DNA of 64,000 bases from an uncultured Collinsella sp. GTDB taxonomy: Bacteria; Actinomycetota; Coriobacteriia; Coriobacteriales; Coriobacteriaceae. A program made the position numbers and the translations under genes. Where the stretch lies: NCBI GenBank assembly GCA_900542305.1, contig UQMU01000008.1, positions 1-64,000 of the forward strand, read 5' to 3'. Below the pieces are notes generated by a model. The model saw only the letters and a program-made list of their open reading frames with translations, did no database searches and was not told where the DNA came from. Below, one piece after another: positions 24,275-32,969 of the stretch; position 1 is the first letter of the stretch, and each line of letters opens with the position of its first letter.

Positions 24275-25969
24275 CTACTTGCGATGCGCGCGGTAGAACT
24301 CGATGAGCGCCTGGGTCGAAGCGTCCTGCTCGGCCTTGGCGGCGTCGTCGTGGAAGGCCGGGGTAATCTGCTTGGCAAGCTGCTTGCCCAGCTCGACACC
24401 CCACTGGTCGTAGGAGTCGATGCCCCAGACCGTGCCCTCGACAAACGTAATGTGCTCGTACAGGGCGATGAGCTCGCCGAGCGCGAACGGGGTCAACGTG
24501 TCGCCGAAGATCGAGGTCGTCGGACGGTTGCCCTCAAAGCAGCGGGCCGGGACGATCTGCTCGGGCGTGCCCTCGGCGCGCACCTCATCGGCCGTCTTAC
24601 CAAAGGCGAGCGCCTTGGTCTGGGCCAGGAAGTTGCCCAGGAACAGCTCGTGGACATCCTGGCCGCTGTCGGTTGCGGGGTTGGCAGTGTTGGCGAAGGC
24701 GATGAAATCGGCCGGGACCACCACAGTGCCCTGGTGCAGCAGCTGGTAGAAGGCATGCTGGCCGTTGGTGCCGGGCTCGCCCCAGAAGATCTCACCGGTG
24801 TCGGAGGTCACGGCGCTGCCGTCCCAGCGGACATGCTTGCCATTGGACTCCATGGTGAGCTGCTGCAGGTAGGCCGGGAAGCGGTGCAGGTACTGGCAAT
24901 ACGGAAGCACGGCATGGCTCTTGGAGCCGAAGAAGTTGACGTACCAGACATTGAACAGGCCCATCAGCGCGACGGCATTGTTCTCGAGCGGCGTATTGCA
25001 GAAGTACTCGTCGATGGCGTGGAAGCCCTCGAGGAACTGCTGGAAACGCTCGGGGCCGAGCACGACGATCAGCGACAGGCCCACGGCGGAGTCGACGGAG
25101 TAGCGGCCGCCGACCCAATTCCAGAAACCAAAGGCGTTAGCGGGGTCGATGCCGAAGGCCTCGACCTTCTCGAGTGCGGTGGAAACGGCGACGAAGTGCT
25201 TTGCCACGGCCTCGGCGTTCTGCTCATCGGAGCCATCGATGGCGCCCTGAGCCTTGAGCTGCTCGAGCATCCAGGTCTTGACCTCGCGGGCGTTGGTGAG
25301 GGTCTCGAGCGTGGTGAAGGTCTTGGAGACGATGATCACGAGCGTGGTCTCGGGATCCAGGCCGCGGAGCTTCTCGGCCTGGTCGTTGGGATCGATGTTG
25401 GAGATGTAGCGGCAGTCGATACCGGCGTCGGCATAGGGACGCAGAGCCTCGTAGGCCATGACCGGGCCCAGATCGGAGCCACCGATGCCGATGGACACCA
25501 GGTGCTCGATCTTCTTGCCGGTAACGCCCTTCCACTCACCGGAGCGCACGCGCTCGGCGAAGGCATACATGCGATCGAGGACCTCGTGCACGTCGGCGAC
25601 GACATCCTGGCCGTCAACGATGAGCTGGCCCTTCTCGCTTGCCGGACGGCGAAGCGCGGTGTGCAGAACAGCGCGGTCCTCGGTGGTGTTGATGTGCTCG
25701 CCGGAGAACATGGCGTCGCGGCGCTCCTCGAGCTTCACCTCGCGGGCGAGATCGCACAGCAGCTTGACGGTCTCATCGGTCACCAGGTTCTTCGACAGAT
25801 CGAAGTGCAGGTCACCGGCGTCAAAGCTCAGCTTGTTCACGCGCTCGGCATCGGCGGCGAACCAGGCCTTGAGGTCGATACCTTCAGCCTCGAGCTTCTC
25901 CTGATGGGCCTCGAGTGCCTTCCAAGCGGCAGTCGACGTAGCATCGATAGGTGCGGCAACAGTTGCCAT
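24275..25969 (-). CDS. pgi: Glucose-6-phosphate isomerase
   Basis: This is a 564-residue protein. The phosphate-binding loops SIGIGGSDLGP and VSKTFTTLET are clear, as are GGRYSVDSAVGLSL and the late NRPTTSIFGDTLTPFALG with the C-terminal DSYDQWGVELGKQLA (catalytic Lys region). It interconverts glucose 6-phosphate and fructose 6-phosphate. Length is that of the bacterial/eukaryotic-type enzyme. The ATG start follows AGGAGGACTCT. It would also channel the product of the frl operon into glycolysis. Confidence 0.96.
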   Translation of the reverse strand: MATVAAPIDATSTAAWKALEAHQEKLEAEGIDLKAWFAADAERVNKLSFDAGDLHFDLSKNLVTDETVKLLCDLAREVKLEERRDAMFSGEHINTTEDRAVLHTALRRPASEKGQLIVDGQDVVADVHEVLDRMYAFAERVRSGEWKGVTGKKIEHLVSIGIGGSDLGPVMAYEALRPYADAGIDCRYISNIDPNDQAEKLRGLDPETTLVIIVSKTFTTLETLTNAREVKTWMLEQLKAQGAIDGSDEQNAEAVAKHFVAVSTALEKVEAFGIDPANAFGFWNWVGGRYSVDSAVGLSLIVVLGPERFQQFLEGFHAIDEYFCNTPLENNAVALMGLFNVWYVNFFGSKSHAVLPYCQYLHRFPAYLQQLTMESNGKHVRWDGSAVTSDTGEIFWGEPGTNGQHAFYQLLHQGTVVVPADFIAFANTANPATDSGQDVHELFLGNFLAQTKALAFGKTADEVRAEGTPEQIVPARCFEGNRPTTSIFGDTLTPFALGELIALYEHITFVEGTVWGIDSYDQWGVELGKQLAKQITPAFHDDAAKAEQDASTQALIEFYRAHRK

Positions 25970-26168
25970 AGAGTCCTCCTCAGCATACGGGCGCACGCCT
26001 CCATGCGCCCGGACATTCAGATGCCACTATTCTAGCGCAGGTCAAGACTACAATCAGCGAGCGTTGCCAATCGGCCCCCAAACGGCAACCGATCAAAAAG
26101 AGACAGGCTTATTTTGGCAGGTCAAACGCTTTACCAACCAAAAATAACCCATCCCTTTATGGCAAATA

Positions 26169-26744
26169 TTAGGCCACGGCGCAGACGCTACCGAGCAACT
26201 CACGCAGAGGAGACCCGATGCCCTCCAGCAGTTCGGGCGCGATAATGGCAAAAACGGGAACCTCGCCGGTGCCCACGACAGCAGGCACCTTGCCCTCCGA
26301 GACAATGCATCCATAAGGGACAAAACCATCTTCGCCGGCATCGAGCGCCGCCATGCGACGCGCGAGTTCGCGCGCAAAGCCGGCAGCATCGGCATCGCCA
26401 ATCGCCAGGACAAAGTCCACGCCTTCGTCGGTCGCCAGGGCCACGGCTTCGTCGACCAGTTCGTCTCCCCCGTCGCCCTCAAACGAGCCGCAGCGGAAAA
26501 GCACACGCTCGAGTAGGGCTCGAGCGAGCGAACCAAGTGCCGCCGAGACAAGCTCATCGCGCGTATGCTTGTCACCGCCCAACACGACCAGTGCCTTGGT
26601 GCCAGCGTAGTGGGCAACCAATCGCCCGCACCAGCGAGCCACATCCCCATCCGCAACCAAGCGCGTCGGCATACCAAACCCATAATTGACCATCTTTCCC
26701 ACAACCCTTCCGTGCGCATAGGCGGTATCAATCGTTAGGCTCAT
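26169..26744 (-). CDS. Iron-type alcohol dehydrogenase-like N-terminal domain (half-length protein)
   Basis: These 191 residues resemble the NAD-binding half of Fe-containing alcohol dehydrogenases: NYGFGMPTRLVADGD, KALVVLGGDKHTRDE, VDFVLAIGDADAAGFA and PVFAIIAPELLEGIG. The GGGS dinucleotide loop is altered (IGDADAA) and the C-terminal metal-binding half with its His ligands is absent. The frame is open and ends cleanly, so this is either an old truncated relic or a stand-alone domain with a new role. No strong ribosome site precedes the ATG at 26744; a second ATG lies 12 bases upstream. Confidence 0.5.
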   Translation of the reverse strand: MSLTIDTAYAHGRVVGKMVNYGFGMPTRLVADGDVARWCGRLVAHYAGTKALVVLGGDKHTRDELVSAALGSLARALLERVLFRCGSFEGDGGDELVDEAVALATDEGVDFVLAIGDADAAGFARELARRMAALDAGEDGFVPYGCIVSEGKVPAVVGTGEVPVFAIIAPELLEGIGSPLRELLGSVCAVA

Positions 26745-26842
26745 GCTACGAAGCAAGGTTTTCCGAGCTGTTTCGCACTCTTTAGAGCTGCGTTAAAACC
26801 CGATGCAGTTGCACGACTATACCTGGCAAAAAGGAACAGGTT

Positions 26843-26871
26843 TTGACGATGTCCGGACGAGCGGGTATTAT
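26843..26871 (+). promoter_or_regulatory. Promoter of the Y-family polymerase operon
   Basis: TTGACG (26843-26848) and TATTAT (26866-26871) are exactly 17 bases apart. Confidence 0.7.
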
Positions 26872-26902
26872 CGAACAGATATTCGATAAGAACATGTGTT
26901 TG
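26872..26902 (+). promoter_or_regulatory. Two LexA-like SOS boxes
   Basis: CGAACAGATATTCG (26872-26885) matches 12 of 14 positions of the Gram-positive LexA consensus CGAACATATGTTCG. AGAACATGTGTTTG (26889-26902) is a second, weaker copy 17 bases on. The first abuts the -10 box, so binding would block transcription. Confidence 0.65.
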
Positions 26903-26916
26903 ATGGAGGGACACGG

Positions 26917-28422
26917 ATGGCGCACGAGCAGCACACCTATATCTGCATCGACCTCAAGACGTTTTATGCCAGCGTCGAGTGCGTCGACCGTGGGCTCGAT
27001 CCGCTCACCACCAACCTAGTCGTTGCCGACGAATCGCGCGGACGCACGACCATCTGCCTCGCCATCACGCAGGCCATGAAGGACTTAGGTATTCACAACC
27101 GCTGCCGCCTATTCGAGATTCCCGACGGCATCGACTACATCAAGGCCGTACCGCGCATGCAGCACTACATGGAGGTGTCGGCGCAGATCTACGGTATCTA
27201 CCTGGAATACGTCAGTCCGCAAGACGTTCACGTCTACTCAATTGACGAGTGCTTTATCGACGTGACACCCTATCTGGACCTCTATCACACCGACGCGGAA
27301 GGCTTCGCCTGCATGTTGCGCGACGAGGTCCTGGCGCGCACCGGCATCACGGCGACGGTCGGCATCGGCCCCAACCTATTCCAGGCCAAAGTTGCACTCG
27401 ATATCACCGCCAAGCACGTACCCAGCCGCATCGGCATACTCGACGATGAGACCTTTCGCAAGGAAATCTGGCCCCATCGTCCCATCACCGATATCTGGGG
27501 CATCGGCCCCGGCGTGGCAGCACGACTCGAAAAATACGGCGTCTACGATCTGATGGGCGTCGCGGCGCTCGACGAAAACCTGCTTTACGACGAGCTCGGC
27601 GTCAATGCCGAGTATCTCATCGACCACGCCTTCGGACGCGAGCCGACAACCATCGCCGATATCCAAGCCTATCGCCCGCAAGCAACTTCGACCACCACAG
27701 GACAGGTGCTCTCGAAGGGCTATGCCTACGAGCAGGCCTACACCGTCTTGCGCGAGATGGTCGACAACGCCGTGTTGGACTTGATCGATAAGCACGTGGT
27801 CTGCGACAGCATCTCGCTCTTTGTGGGCTACGCGAGCGAGCGCGCCGACATACGCAGGCTTGATGCCAGCGGTACTGCACAATATGTGGACGGATGCGGA
27901 CACCTGCGCTCGAGTACGTCGAGCATCGAACCCACCGCAACCGCCGGCCCCGAGCTCGCGCCCCGTGCTCCCAAGCCCGTCCAGCGCGATGACGAACGGC
28001 GCCGCCTGGTGCGCGAAGCGCAGGCAATCGATGGCATCTTTGTGGGAGAGCATGGTGGCAAACCGCGTGGTGGCTATGCCGCGCTCTTTGCGCACTCCAA
28101 CGCCTCGCGCAAGCTGCCCGAGCGTACCAATTCGTTTAAGAAGATCATGGGCTATTTCGATGAGCTCTGGGCGCAGACTGTCGATCCCAAACGACCGGTC
28201 AAGCGCATCAACCTGGGCTTTAGCAATCTTGTGCCCGAGGAATTTGCCACCATCGATCTGTTCAGCGATATCGAGACCGATGAGCGCGAGCGCGACCTGG
28301 CGCGCGCCGTCCTGGCCGTGAAAGGCAAGTACGGCAAGAACGCGCTCGTCAAGGGATTAAGCTTTACCGCCGGCGCCACCGCGCGCGAGCGCAACGATCA
28401 AGTTGGAGGACACCGTGCCTAA
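26917..28422 (+). CDS. Y-family DNA polymerase (UmuC/UvrX type)
   Basis: This 501-residue protein has catalytic motifs CIDLKTFYASVECVDRG (first Asp near residue 10) and VYSIDECFIDVTPYL (Asp-Glu pair). These are followed by the thumb GIGPNLFQAKVALDITAK and a helix-hairpin-helix-like WGIGPGVAARLEKYGV. It is longer than DinB, as in UvrX-type polymerases of Gram-positive bacteria. It performs error-prone translesion synthesis. The ATG follows GGAGGG. It overlaps the YolD-like gene by 8 bases, and two LexA-like boxes lie just upstream, so damage-induced expression is expected. Confidence 0.9.
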   Translation: MAHEQHTYICIDLKTFYASVECVDRGLDPLTTNLVVADESRGRTTICLAITQAMKDLGIHNRCRLFEIPDGIDYIKAVPRMQHYMEVSAQIYGIYLEYVSPQDVHVYSIDECFIDVTPYLDLYHTDAEGFACMLRDEVLARTGITATVGIGPNLFQAKVALDITAKHVPSRIGILDDETFRKEIWPHRPITDIWGIGPGVAARLEKYGVYDLMGVAALDENLLYDELGVNAEYLIDHAFGREPTTIADIQAYRPQATSTTTGQVLSKGYAYEQAYTVLREMVDNAVLDLIDKHVVCDSISLFVGYASERADIRRLDASGTAQYVDGCGHLRSSTSSIEPTATAGPELAPRAPKPVQRDDERRRLVREAQAIDGIFVGEHGGKPRGGYAALFAHSNASRKLPERTNSFKKIMGYFDELWAQTVDPKRPVKRINLGFSNLVPEEFATIDLFSDIETDERERDLARAVLAVKGKYGKNALVKGLSFTAGATARERNDQVGGHRA

Positions 28423-28840
28423 ACCCAAACAACAGCCCATGCGCCCGCCGACCGCCTTCGAGCGCCTGGCGGACCCCGAGGGCAGACGCCGCGCAGCCGA
28501 TCCCAACCTCACTGCCAACGGTGCCGTGCGCGCCAACCGCGCCGCACAGTTTATGCCCTTTGCCGCCCTCACGGGATACTACGAACTCGTGCGCAAGCAG
28601 GAAATCACCGTCGAGCAAAAACGTGAGCTCACGGAAGAAAAAGCCCTCGAGCTTTCGCAAAAGCTCGAGGGCCTCAAACGCGGCGACTTGGTGCGCGTCA
28701 CCTATTACGATACGTACGGCTATCGTAGCCGCACGGGCATTCTCGACGAAGCGTTACCCGCATTCAAGCTGCTCAAACTCAGGGATATCGCCATCAACTT
28801 CGACGATATCCAGGACATTGAGCTACGCGGACGAGCCTAG
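28415..28840 (+). CDS. YolD-like protein
   Basis: This 141-residue protein with a GTG start behind TTGGAGGACACC overlaps the end of the polymerase gene. RAAQFMPFAALTGYYELVRKQE is the recognisable YolD core. The C-terminal part, with GDLVRVTYYDTYGYRSRTGIL, fits the beta-rich fold suggested for the family. YolD-like proteins are habitually paired with UvrX-type polymerases and are thought to be UmuD-like partners or regulators. It ends 4 bases into the convergent surface-protein gene, with no terminator between. Confidence 0.85.
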   Translation: MPKPKQQPMRPPTAFERLADPEGRRRAADPNLTANGAVRANRAAQFMPFAALTGYYELVRKQEITVEQKRELTEEKALELSQKLEGLKRGDLVRVTYYDTYGYRSRTGILDEALPAFKLLKLRDIAINFDDIQDIELRGRA

Positions 28841-31389
28841 CGACGAGAACGCTTGCGCAAGACGAGAGCAATGCCAAGCACTGCGGCAGCTGCAACCAGC
28901 AATCCCAAGACCAGCGTGAGGGTCGAGTCGCCAGCGCGAGGCAGCGAGCCGTCCTTCGGAGTCTTCTTAGCGGTCGTCGTGACGGTGGTCGTGGTGCTGC
29001 TCGACTGGTCGTTGCCACCCGTCTGGCTGCCGCCAGGCTGATCGCCGCCACCCGGCTGCGAAGGATCGGTGGGTTCCGTCGGATCCGGAGTACCGGGATC
29101 AACCGGATTCTCCGAATTCTCCTTGCGCTGGATCCAGACCTGGCAACCATAGAACGGGTTGGCGGTACCAAGGCACAGACCCTGGTTGGTCACCGCAAAG
29201 GTGCGCAGACCATGGTTATACGGATCGTTAAAGCCATTGGTCGTCAGCGTCGTAAAGTTCACGCCGTCCTCGGTCACATACATATCAAAGCCGCGCTCGG
29301 CATCGCGCAGGTAACACATGCACGTAAGGACACTCTGCAACTTCTTGAGGTTCTCCTCGCTCAGCAGCTTATCGAGCGCATCCTGAATATCGCTCGGCAG
29401 CTCGGTGCCATAGGCATCCTCGTACTGCTGCTTAAGGCTCTCATAGCTATCGAGCATGTCCTGATACTGGTCGGCAAAGGACTTGAAGTACGCGATCTCG
29501 CCATCGATCTTCTGGACATAAGCGGCGTCGTCCTCAAAGTCCTGGGACATCGTCGCGGCCTGATCGCAAAGACCGCCCGCGGCATCCTCCAGCGCATCGC
29601 TCAGATCGCCAAAGCCCTTAGCAACCTCGGTCTTCTCGTCATCGACATCGACGGCCTTGTTTGAATCATCAACCTCAGCAGCTTCGTTCGAATCATCGAC
29701 CTCGACGGCCTCGTTTGAATCATCGTCCGCAAGCGTGTTCACGGGAACGATGGGGTCGTCAGGCGATTTCTTGTCGAGCAGGTGATTGAGCAGGTCCCTA
29801 AGGCGCTGAACCTGAGAGTCCCACTCCTCGGGCGTCATATCGATAATGTCGCCATTGGAGAACTGGCCGATCGGCTCAAGCAGGCTCGCGGTATCAAAGG
29901 TACCGATATACAGCTTGCCGTCGAACTTCTGCATGCGCCAAATGTACTGGTTCTCGTTTCGGCCAAAGCCCGAAGTCAGGCCGGAAATACCGCCCTCGGG
30001 GAACATGTCGGTGCGATCGCCAACGACGAGCTCCATGTTCTCGTCCTTGTCCATGCGATAGATGTTAACCGACTGCTCAAGATTGGCATTCACAAACGAG
30101 CAGTCAACGCCACCCATGCTGCTCTTGCCGCCCTCTTCGGTGTTGGATTTGTTGAACAGGATGCGCTCGAGGGCAATCTCCTCGTCGTTGTATTCACCGA
30201 TATAGAGGTAGTCGTTGTAGACGATGAGGTTGGCAGCGCCAGAACGGGTACGGGCAGGATCGATGCCAAAGCAGTACTTTGCACCGTCCGTCTTCTGATC
30301 GCCGACAATGGGAGTCCACGAATAGCTGCCGTCGGCATTCTTGTCGCCACGGACCATGGCAAACGACTGCATGGAATTATCATCGGGAGCGTTCTCGGGC
30401 GTACCGGTGCAGATGGTCGCATAGAGATGGCCATTGTACGAGACCATATCCCAAATGGCGCCGCCGTAGATGCTGTCCTGATAGCGAATCGCCGGATAGC
30501 CAAACAGCGTCTCCGAGTTGGCAATCTCGGTGAAGCTGTCCTGGCCCTTCGAGGGGTCAGACGACGTCAGGATTGTCGACACAAAATTACCGTTCGCGTC
30601 TTTACCCACATTACTGATGACGAGCTGGCCATCATGGACGCACATGCCGCGGATACCGGTAGAAATGCCCTGCTTGTAGGCAGCACCGTAATCCTGCATG
30701 CTCGAAAGGCCCTGATAGACAACTTTGTACTCATCCGTCTTAGGATCGATCTCGTATACAGCAGGCAGGCCGCCTTTGCCGTCATTGGTCCTGACGCTGC
30801 CGCAGAAATAGAGCTTACCCTTATAGCTCACGGCATTGCGGAACAAAGGAGCGACGCCGTTGAGCGATTCAGAGAGTAGCAGCTTGGTCTCACCGGTCTT
30901 GGTATTGATCTTGACCAAGATGCCGCCGCTGTCCTTGTCGGCCGTGCCGTCCTCCTTCTGCTGTCCATAGAAGAAGGTACCGTTAAACATGGCCTCCAGC
31001 GTCAGGCGCATGGTTTCGACATCAAAGGAATCGCCCAGCGTGCTGTTCATGAGCGTCAGCGTGTTGCCCATCGCCGCATAGCAGGTGCCCACATAAAGCC
31101 AGTCACCATAGCTCGCAGCCGCCCAAGTGTAGCTCTGGCCGCGATCGCCTTCGTTGTTGGCCGTATTACCATCGGCGCCCGGAACGGCAACGGCACCGTT
31201 ACCCTGGTAGTCGACGATGCCATCCGGCTGCGACGTTCCTACCGTAGGATGCGAGAGCTTCTCAAAGGAATACCCATTTCCCGCATTGTAGGTAACGGCA
31301 CCCGATGCGTCTTCGGCGTGCGCCGGCAGCGGCGATACCAAGATAGCGGCAAGCGCTGCCACCAAGCCAAGTGTTCCCACTCGTCTCAT
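28837..31389 (-). CDS. Large secreted surface protein with sortase-like tail
   Basis: This 850-residue protein has a signal peptide (LVAALAAILVSPLPAHA). It is followed by ~500 residues of repeating short-strand segments such as GDWLYVGTCYA, GKLYFCGSV, NGHLYATICTG, DYLYIGEYN and GKLYIGTFD, suggesting a beta-propeller. Three DDSNEA/DDSNKA repeats (about 29640-29720) lead to a helical, coiled-coil-prone region (about 600-720). A Pro/Gly/Ser/Thr stalk follows, and the C-terminus is LPRAGD, a membrane helix and RKRSRR. The tail is a variant sortase signal (LPRAG rather than LPxTG). Function is unknown; ligand binding at the cell surface is a guess. Confidence 0.8.
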   Translation of the reverse strand: MRRVGTLGLVAALAAILVSPLPAHAEDASGAVTYNAGNGYSFEKLSHPTVGTSQPDGIVDYQGNGAVAVPGADGNTANNEGDRGQSYTWAAASYGDWLYVGTCYAAMGNTLTLMNSTLGDSFDVETMRLTLEAMFNGTFFYGQQKEDGTADKDSGGILVKINTKTGETKLLLSESLNGVAPLFRNAVSYKGKLYFCGSVRTNDGKGGLPAVYEIDPKTDEYKVVYQGLSSMQDYGAAYKQGISTGIRGMCVHDGQLVISNVGKDANGNFVSTILTSSDPSKGQDSFTEIANSETLFGYPAIRYQDSIYGGAIWDMVSYNGHLYATICTGTPENAPDDNSMQSFAMVRGDKNADGSYSWTPIVGDQKTDGAKYCFGIDPARTRSGAANLIVYNDYLYIGEYNDEEIALERILFNKSNTEEGGKSSMGGVDCSFVNANLEQSVNIYRMDKDENMELVVGDRTDMFPEGGISGLTSGFGRNENQYIWRMQKFDGKLYIGTFDTASLLEPIGQFSNGDIIDMTPEEWDSQVQRLRDLLNHLLDKKSPDDPIVPVNTLADDDSNEAVEVDDSNEAAEVDDSNKAVDVDDEKTEVAKGFGDLSDALEDAAGGLCDQAATMSQDFEDDAAYVQKIDGEIAYFKSFADQYQDMLDSYESLKQQYEDAYGTELPSDIQDALDKLLSEENLKKLQSVLTCMCYLRDAERGFDMYVTEDGVNFTTLTTNGFNDPYNHGLRTFAVTNQGLCLGTANPFYGCQVWIQRKENSENPVDPGTPDPTEPTDPSQPGGGDQPGGSQTGGNDQSSSTTTTVTTTAKKTPKDGSLPRAGDSTLTLVLGLLVAAAAVLGIALVLRKRSRR

Positions 31390-31479
31390 AAGGTTATAGC
31401 CTCCCCTGTCCTAAAGCCCAGTTTTAGCATTCTTCATTTCTGTCCACGGTTAATTGCAATCTGAGCACAGCAATAATCA

Positions 31480-31495
31480 GTGTATAAATATACAC
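31480..31495. promoter_or_regulatory. Perfect 16-base palindrome upstream of the surface protein gene
   Basis: GTGTATAAATATACAC lies about 90 bases before the start codon of the surface-protein gene and looks like an operator. The regulator is unknown. Confidence 0.4.
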
Positions 31496-31661
31496 CTGTA
31501 ATTTTTTGGACGGGTTCATAGATGCTCGATTGGTAGCGAATTCCGCGCAAACCGTCACCAAACTCCACTTTTGCCGCATCTAAAGGTTATTTTTGCGCAA
31601 ATTTTTGGATGCCGATAGTCACAATGGGCAGGAGGCTGGTACCCACCGGAGAGGGCAACGC

Positions 31662-32045
31662 CTACATTTTCATAACGTAATAGCCCGCACCCCTCACTGC
31701 CGTCTCGAGTGTGTCGCGATCAACCGGGCGCTTCGAGCGCACGCGTGCCGTGTGGTCCGCGTACGTTACCGTAGCCCACACGCCATCAAGCGCATTGAGG
31801 GCATTCGTCACATTCCGGGCGCAGCCGTCGCAACTCATGCCGCCGATAAGGAGTTCCTCACGATAGGGGTAGTGGGACTCGTCGGTGTCTGCCACCACAA
31901 CCTTTTTGGCCTTCTTGCCGCTCGCACCATCGCTGCAGCAACTCTTCCCGTGTGTCGAAGCGGCAATGCGACGCAGTCCAAAAAACATGCCGACGGCAAT
32001 GACGGTCAGCACGATGAGATTCGCAGGGTTGAGCAAGTCACTCAT
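31662..32045 (-). CDS. Membrane-anchored heavy-metal-associated (HMA) domain protein
   Basis: This is a 127-residue protein. One N-terminal membrane helix (LIVLTVIAVGMFFGL) is followed by a linker with a CC pair (KSCCSDG) and an HMA ferredoxin-like domain. That domain has the metal-binding loop GGMSCDGCARNV and the closing RGAGYYV. Such domains carry Cu(I) or related soft metals. No P-type ATPase is adjacent. The ATG at 32045 is preceded by AAAGGGGAA. A CsoR-like operator just upstream supports copper control. Confidence 0.82.
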   Translation of the reverse strand: MSDLLNPANLIVLTVIAVGMFFGLRRIAASTHGKSCCSDGASGKKAKKVVVADTDESHYPYREELLIGGMSCDGCARNVTNALNALDGVWATVTYADHTARVRSKRPVDRDTLETAVRGAGYYVMKM

Positions 32046-32074
32046 GCGTTCCCCTTTCAGTAGCACTATCTAGA

Positions 32075-32090
32075 TACCCCCATGGGGTGT
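32075..32090 (-). promoter_or_regulatory. CsoR-like copper operator
   Basis: TACCCCCATGGGGTGT, followed by a further CCCC (32092-32095), resembles the ACCCC/GGGGT pseudo-palindrome bound by CsoR-type regulators. It is 30 bases before the HMA gene. Confidence 0.55.
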
Positions 32091-32152
32091 CCCCATCTTA
32101 ACCCAAAATCATGTCCGTTCGGTCAATTAGTTTTCCTCTTCAAACTTTTTTG

Positions 32153-32195
32153 TTGACCATGGCTTACTTTCGTGTATAAGTTTTCCTAGGCTAAC
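32153..32195 (+). promoter_or_regulatory. Promoter with DtxR/IdeR-like half-site
   Basis: TTGACC (32153-32158) and TATAAG (32175-32180) are 16 bases apart. TAGGCTAAC (32187-32195) matches one half and the centre of the DtxR/IdeR consensus and would overlap the transcription start. Iron control of the DUF3793/flavodoxin pair is therefore possible; the other half-site is poor. Confidence 0.4.
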
Positions 32196-32218
32196 AGTTT
32201 AGATCCGTAAGGAGCGAC

Positions 32219-32923
32219 GTGACTCGAACCATAGACATCCCAACGTTTCAGGCAGCAGTCGTGCGCAACTGCTCCCCCACGCTCGCGGGCATCAAGCCGG
32301 CATCGCTCTTTACCTATCCAGGCACCTACGCCCACGGGGACGGCTCGACCGCAACAGAAACCATCGCAGAACGCCGAGCACGCCTGCTCAACGTTATCGC
32401 CCAGTGCAACCGCGAGCTTGACCCGCTTGGCATCCACCTGAGTGTTTTGGTCTGGCGGCCCTGCGGAGCGCTCGTGTACGTGTACCGAGCCAAAAGCCTC
32501 ACCACCTATTTCGCGGACCCTCGCGCCAAAACGGCGCTCGCCTCGGAAGGCTACGACACGAGAGACCTTTCGACATGCCTTGTGCATTTGGCATCACGCA
32601 TCACGCTCGCGAGTAATAACGTCGCGGAATGCGCCTGTAGCCAGACTCGATGCGCACTACCCCAGCAAGCTAGCTGCAGCAACGACTGCACCTGCGAGTT
32701 TCCGCACGAAATAGGCTACTTCCTAGGATATCCCTACGACGACGTGCACGAGTTTATCGTCCAGCGCGGCGAGAACTATAAGGTCTTTGGGGCCTGGAAG
32801 GTCTACGCAAATGTCGAGCAGGCACTTGCGACGTTTGATGCCTACCGCGCCTGCACCCAATACTTCACCTTTGTCTATCAGCAGGGCTACAGCTTGGCGC
32901 AACTTGCCCAGGCAACCCGATAG
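32219..32923 (+). CDS. DUF3793 family protein
   Basis: This 234-residue protein has a GTG start behind AAGGAGCGAC. It contains LDPLGIHLSVLVWRPCGALVYVYR, then a Cys-rich stretch (CACSQTRCALPQQASCSNDC) and CEFPHEIGYFLGYPYDDVHEFI, the DUF3793 core. The family is uncharacterised and commonly sits next to a flavodoxin gene in anaerobes, as here (46 bases downstream). The Cys cluster is in the middle of the protein and may bind a metal. Function unknown. Confidence 0.8.
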   Translation: MTRTIDIPTFQAAVVRNCSPTLAGIKPASLFTYPGTYAHGDGSTATETIAERRARLLNVIAQCNRELDPLGIHLSVLVWRPCGALVYVYRAKSLTTYFADPRAKTALASEGYDTRDLSTCLVHLASRITLASNNVAECACSQTRCALPQQASCSNDCTCEFPHEIGYFLGYPYDDVHEFIVQRGENYKVFGAWKVYANVEQALATFDAYRACTQYFTFVYQQGYSLAQLAQATR

Positions 32924-32969
32924 AACATAGAAGCCGTGGCAACCTGCCGCACAACTGAAAGGACTCAAC

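Noticed and set aside
24284..26035. 583-codon open frame on the plus strand opposite pgi
   Set aside because: It is the antisense of a clear pgi gene, Leu/Gly/Val/His-rich without motifs; GC-rich DNA leaves such frames open by chance.
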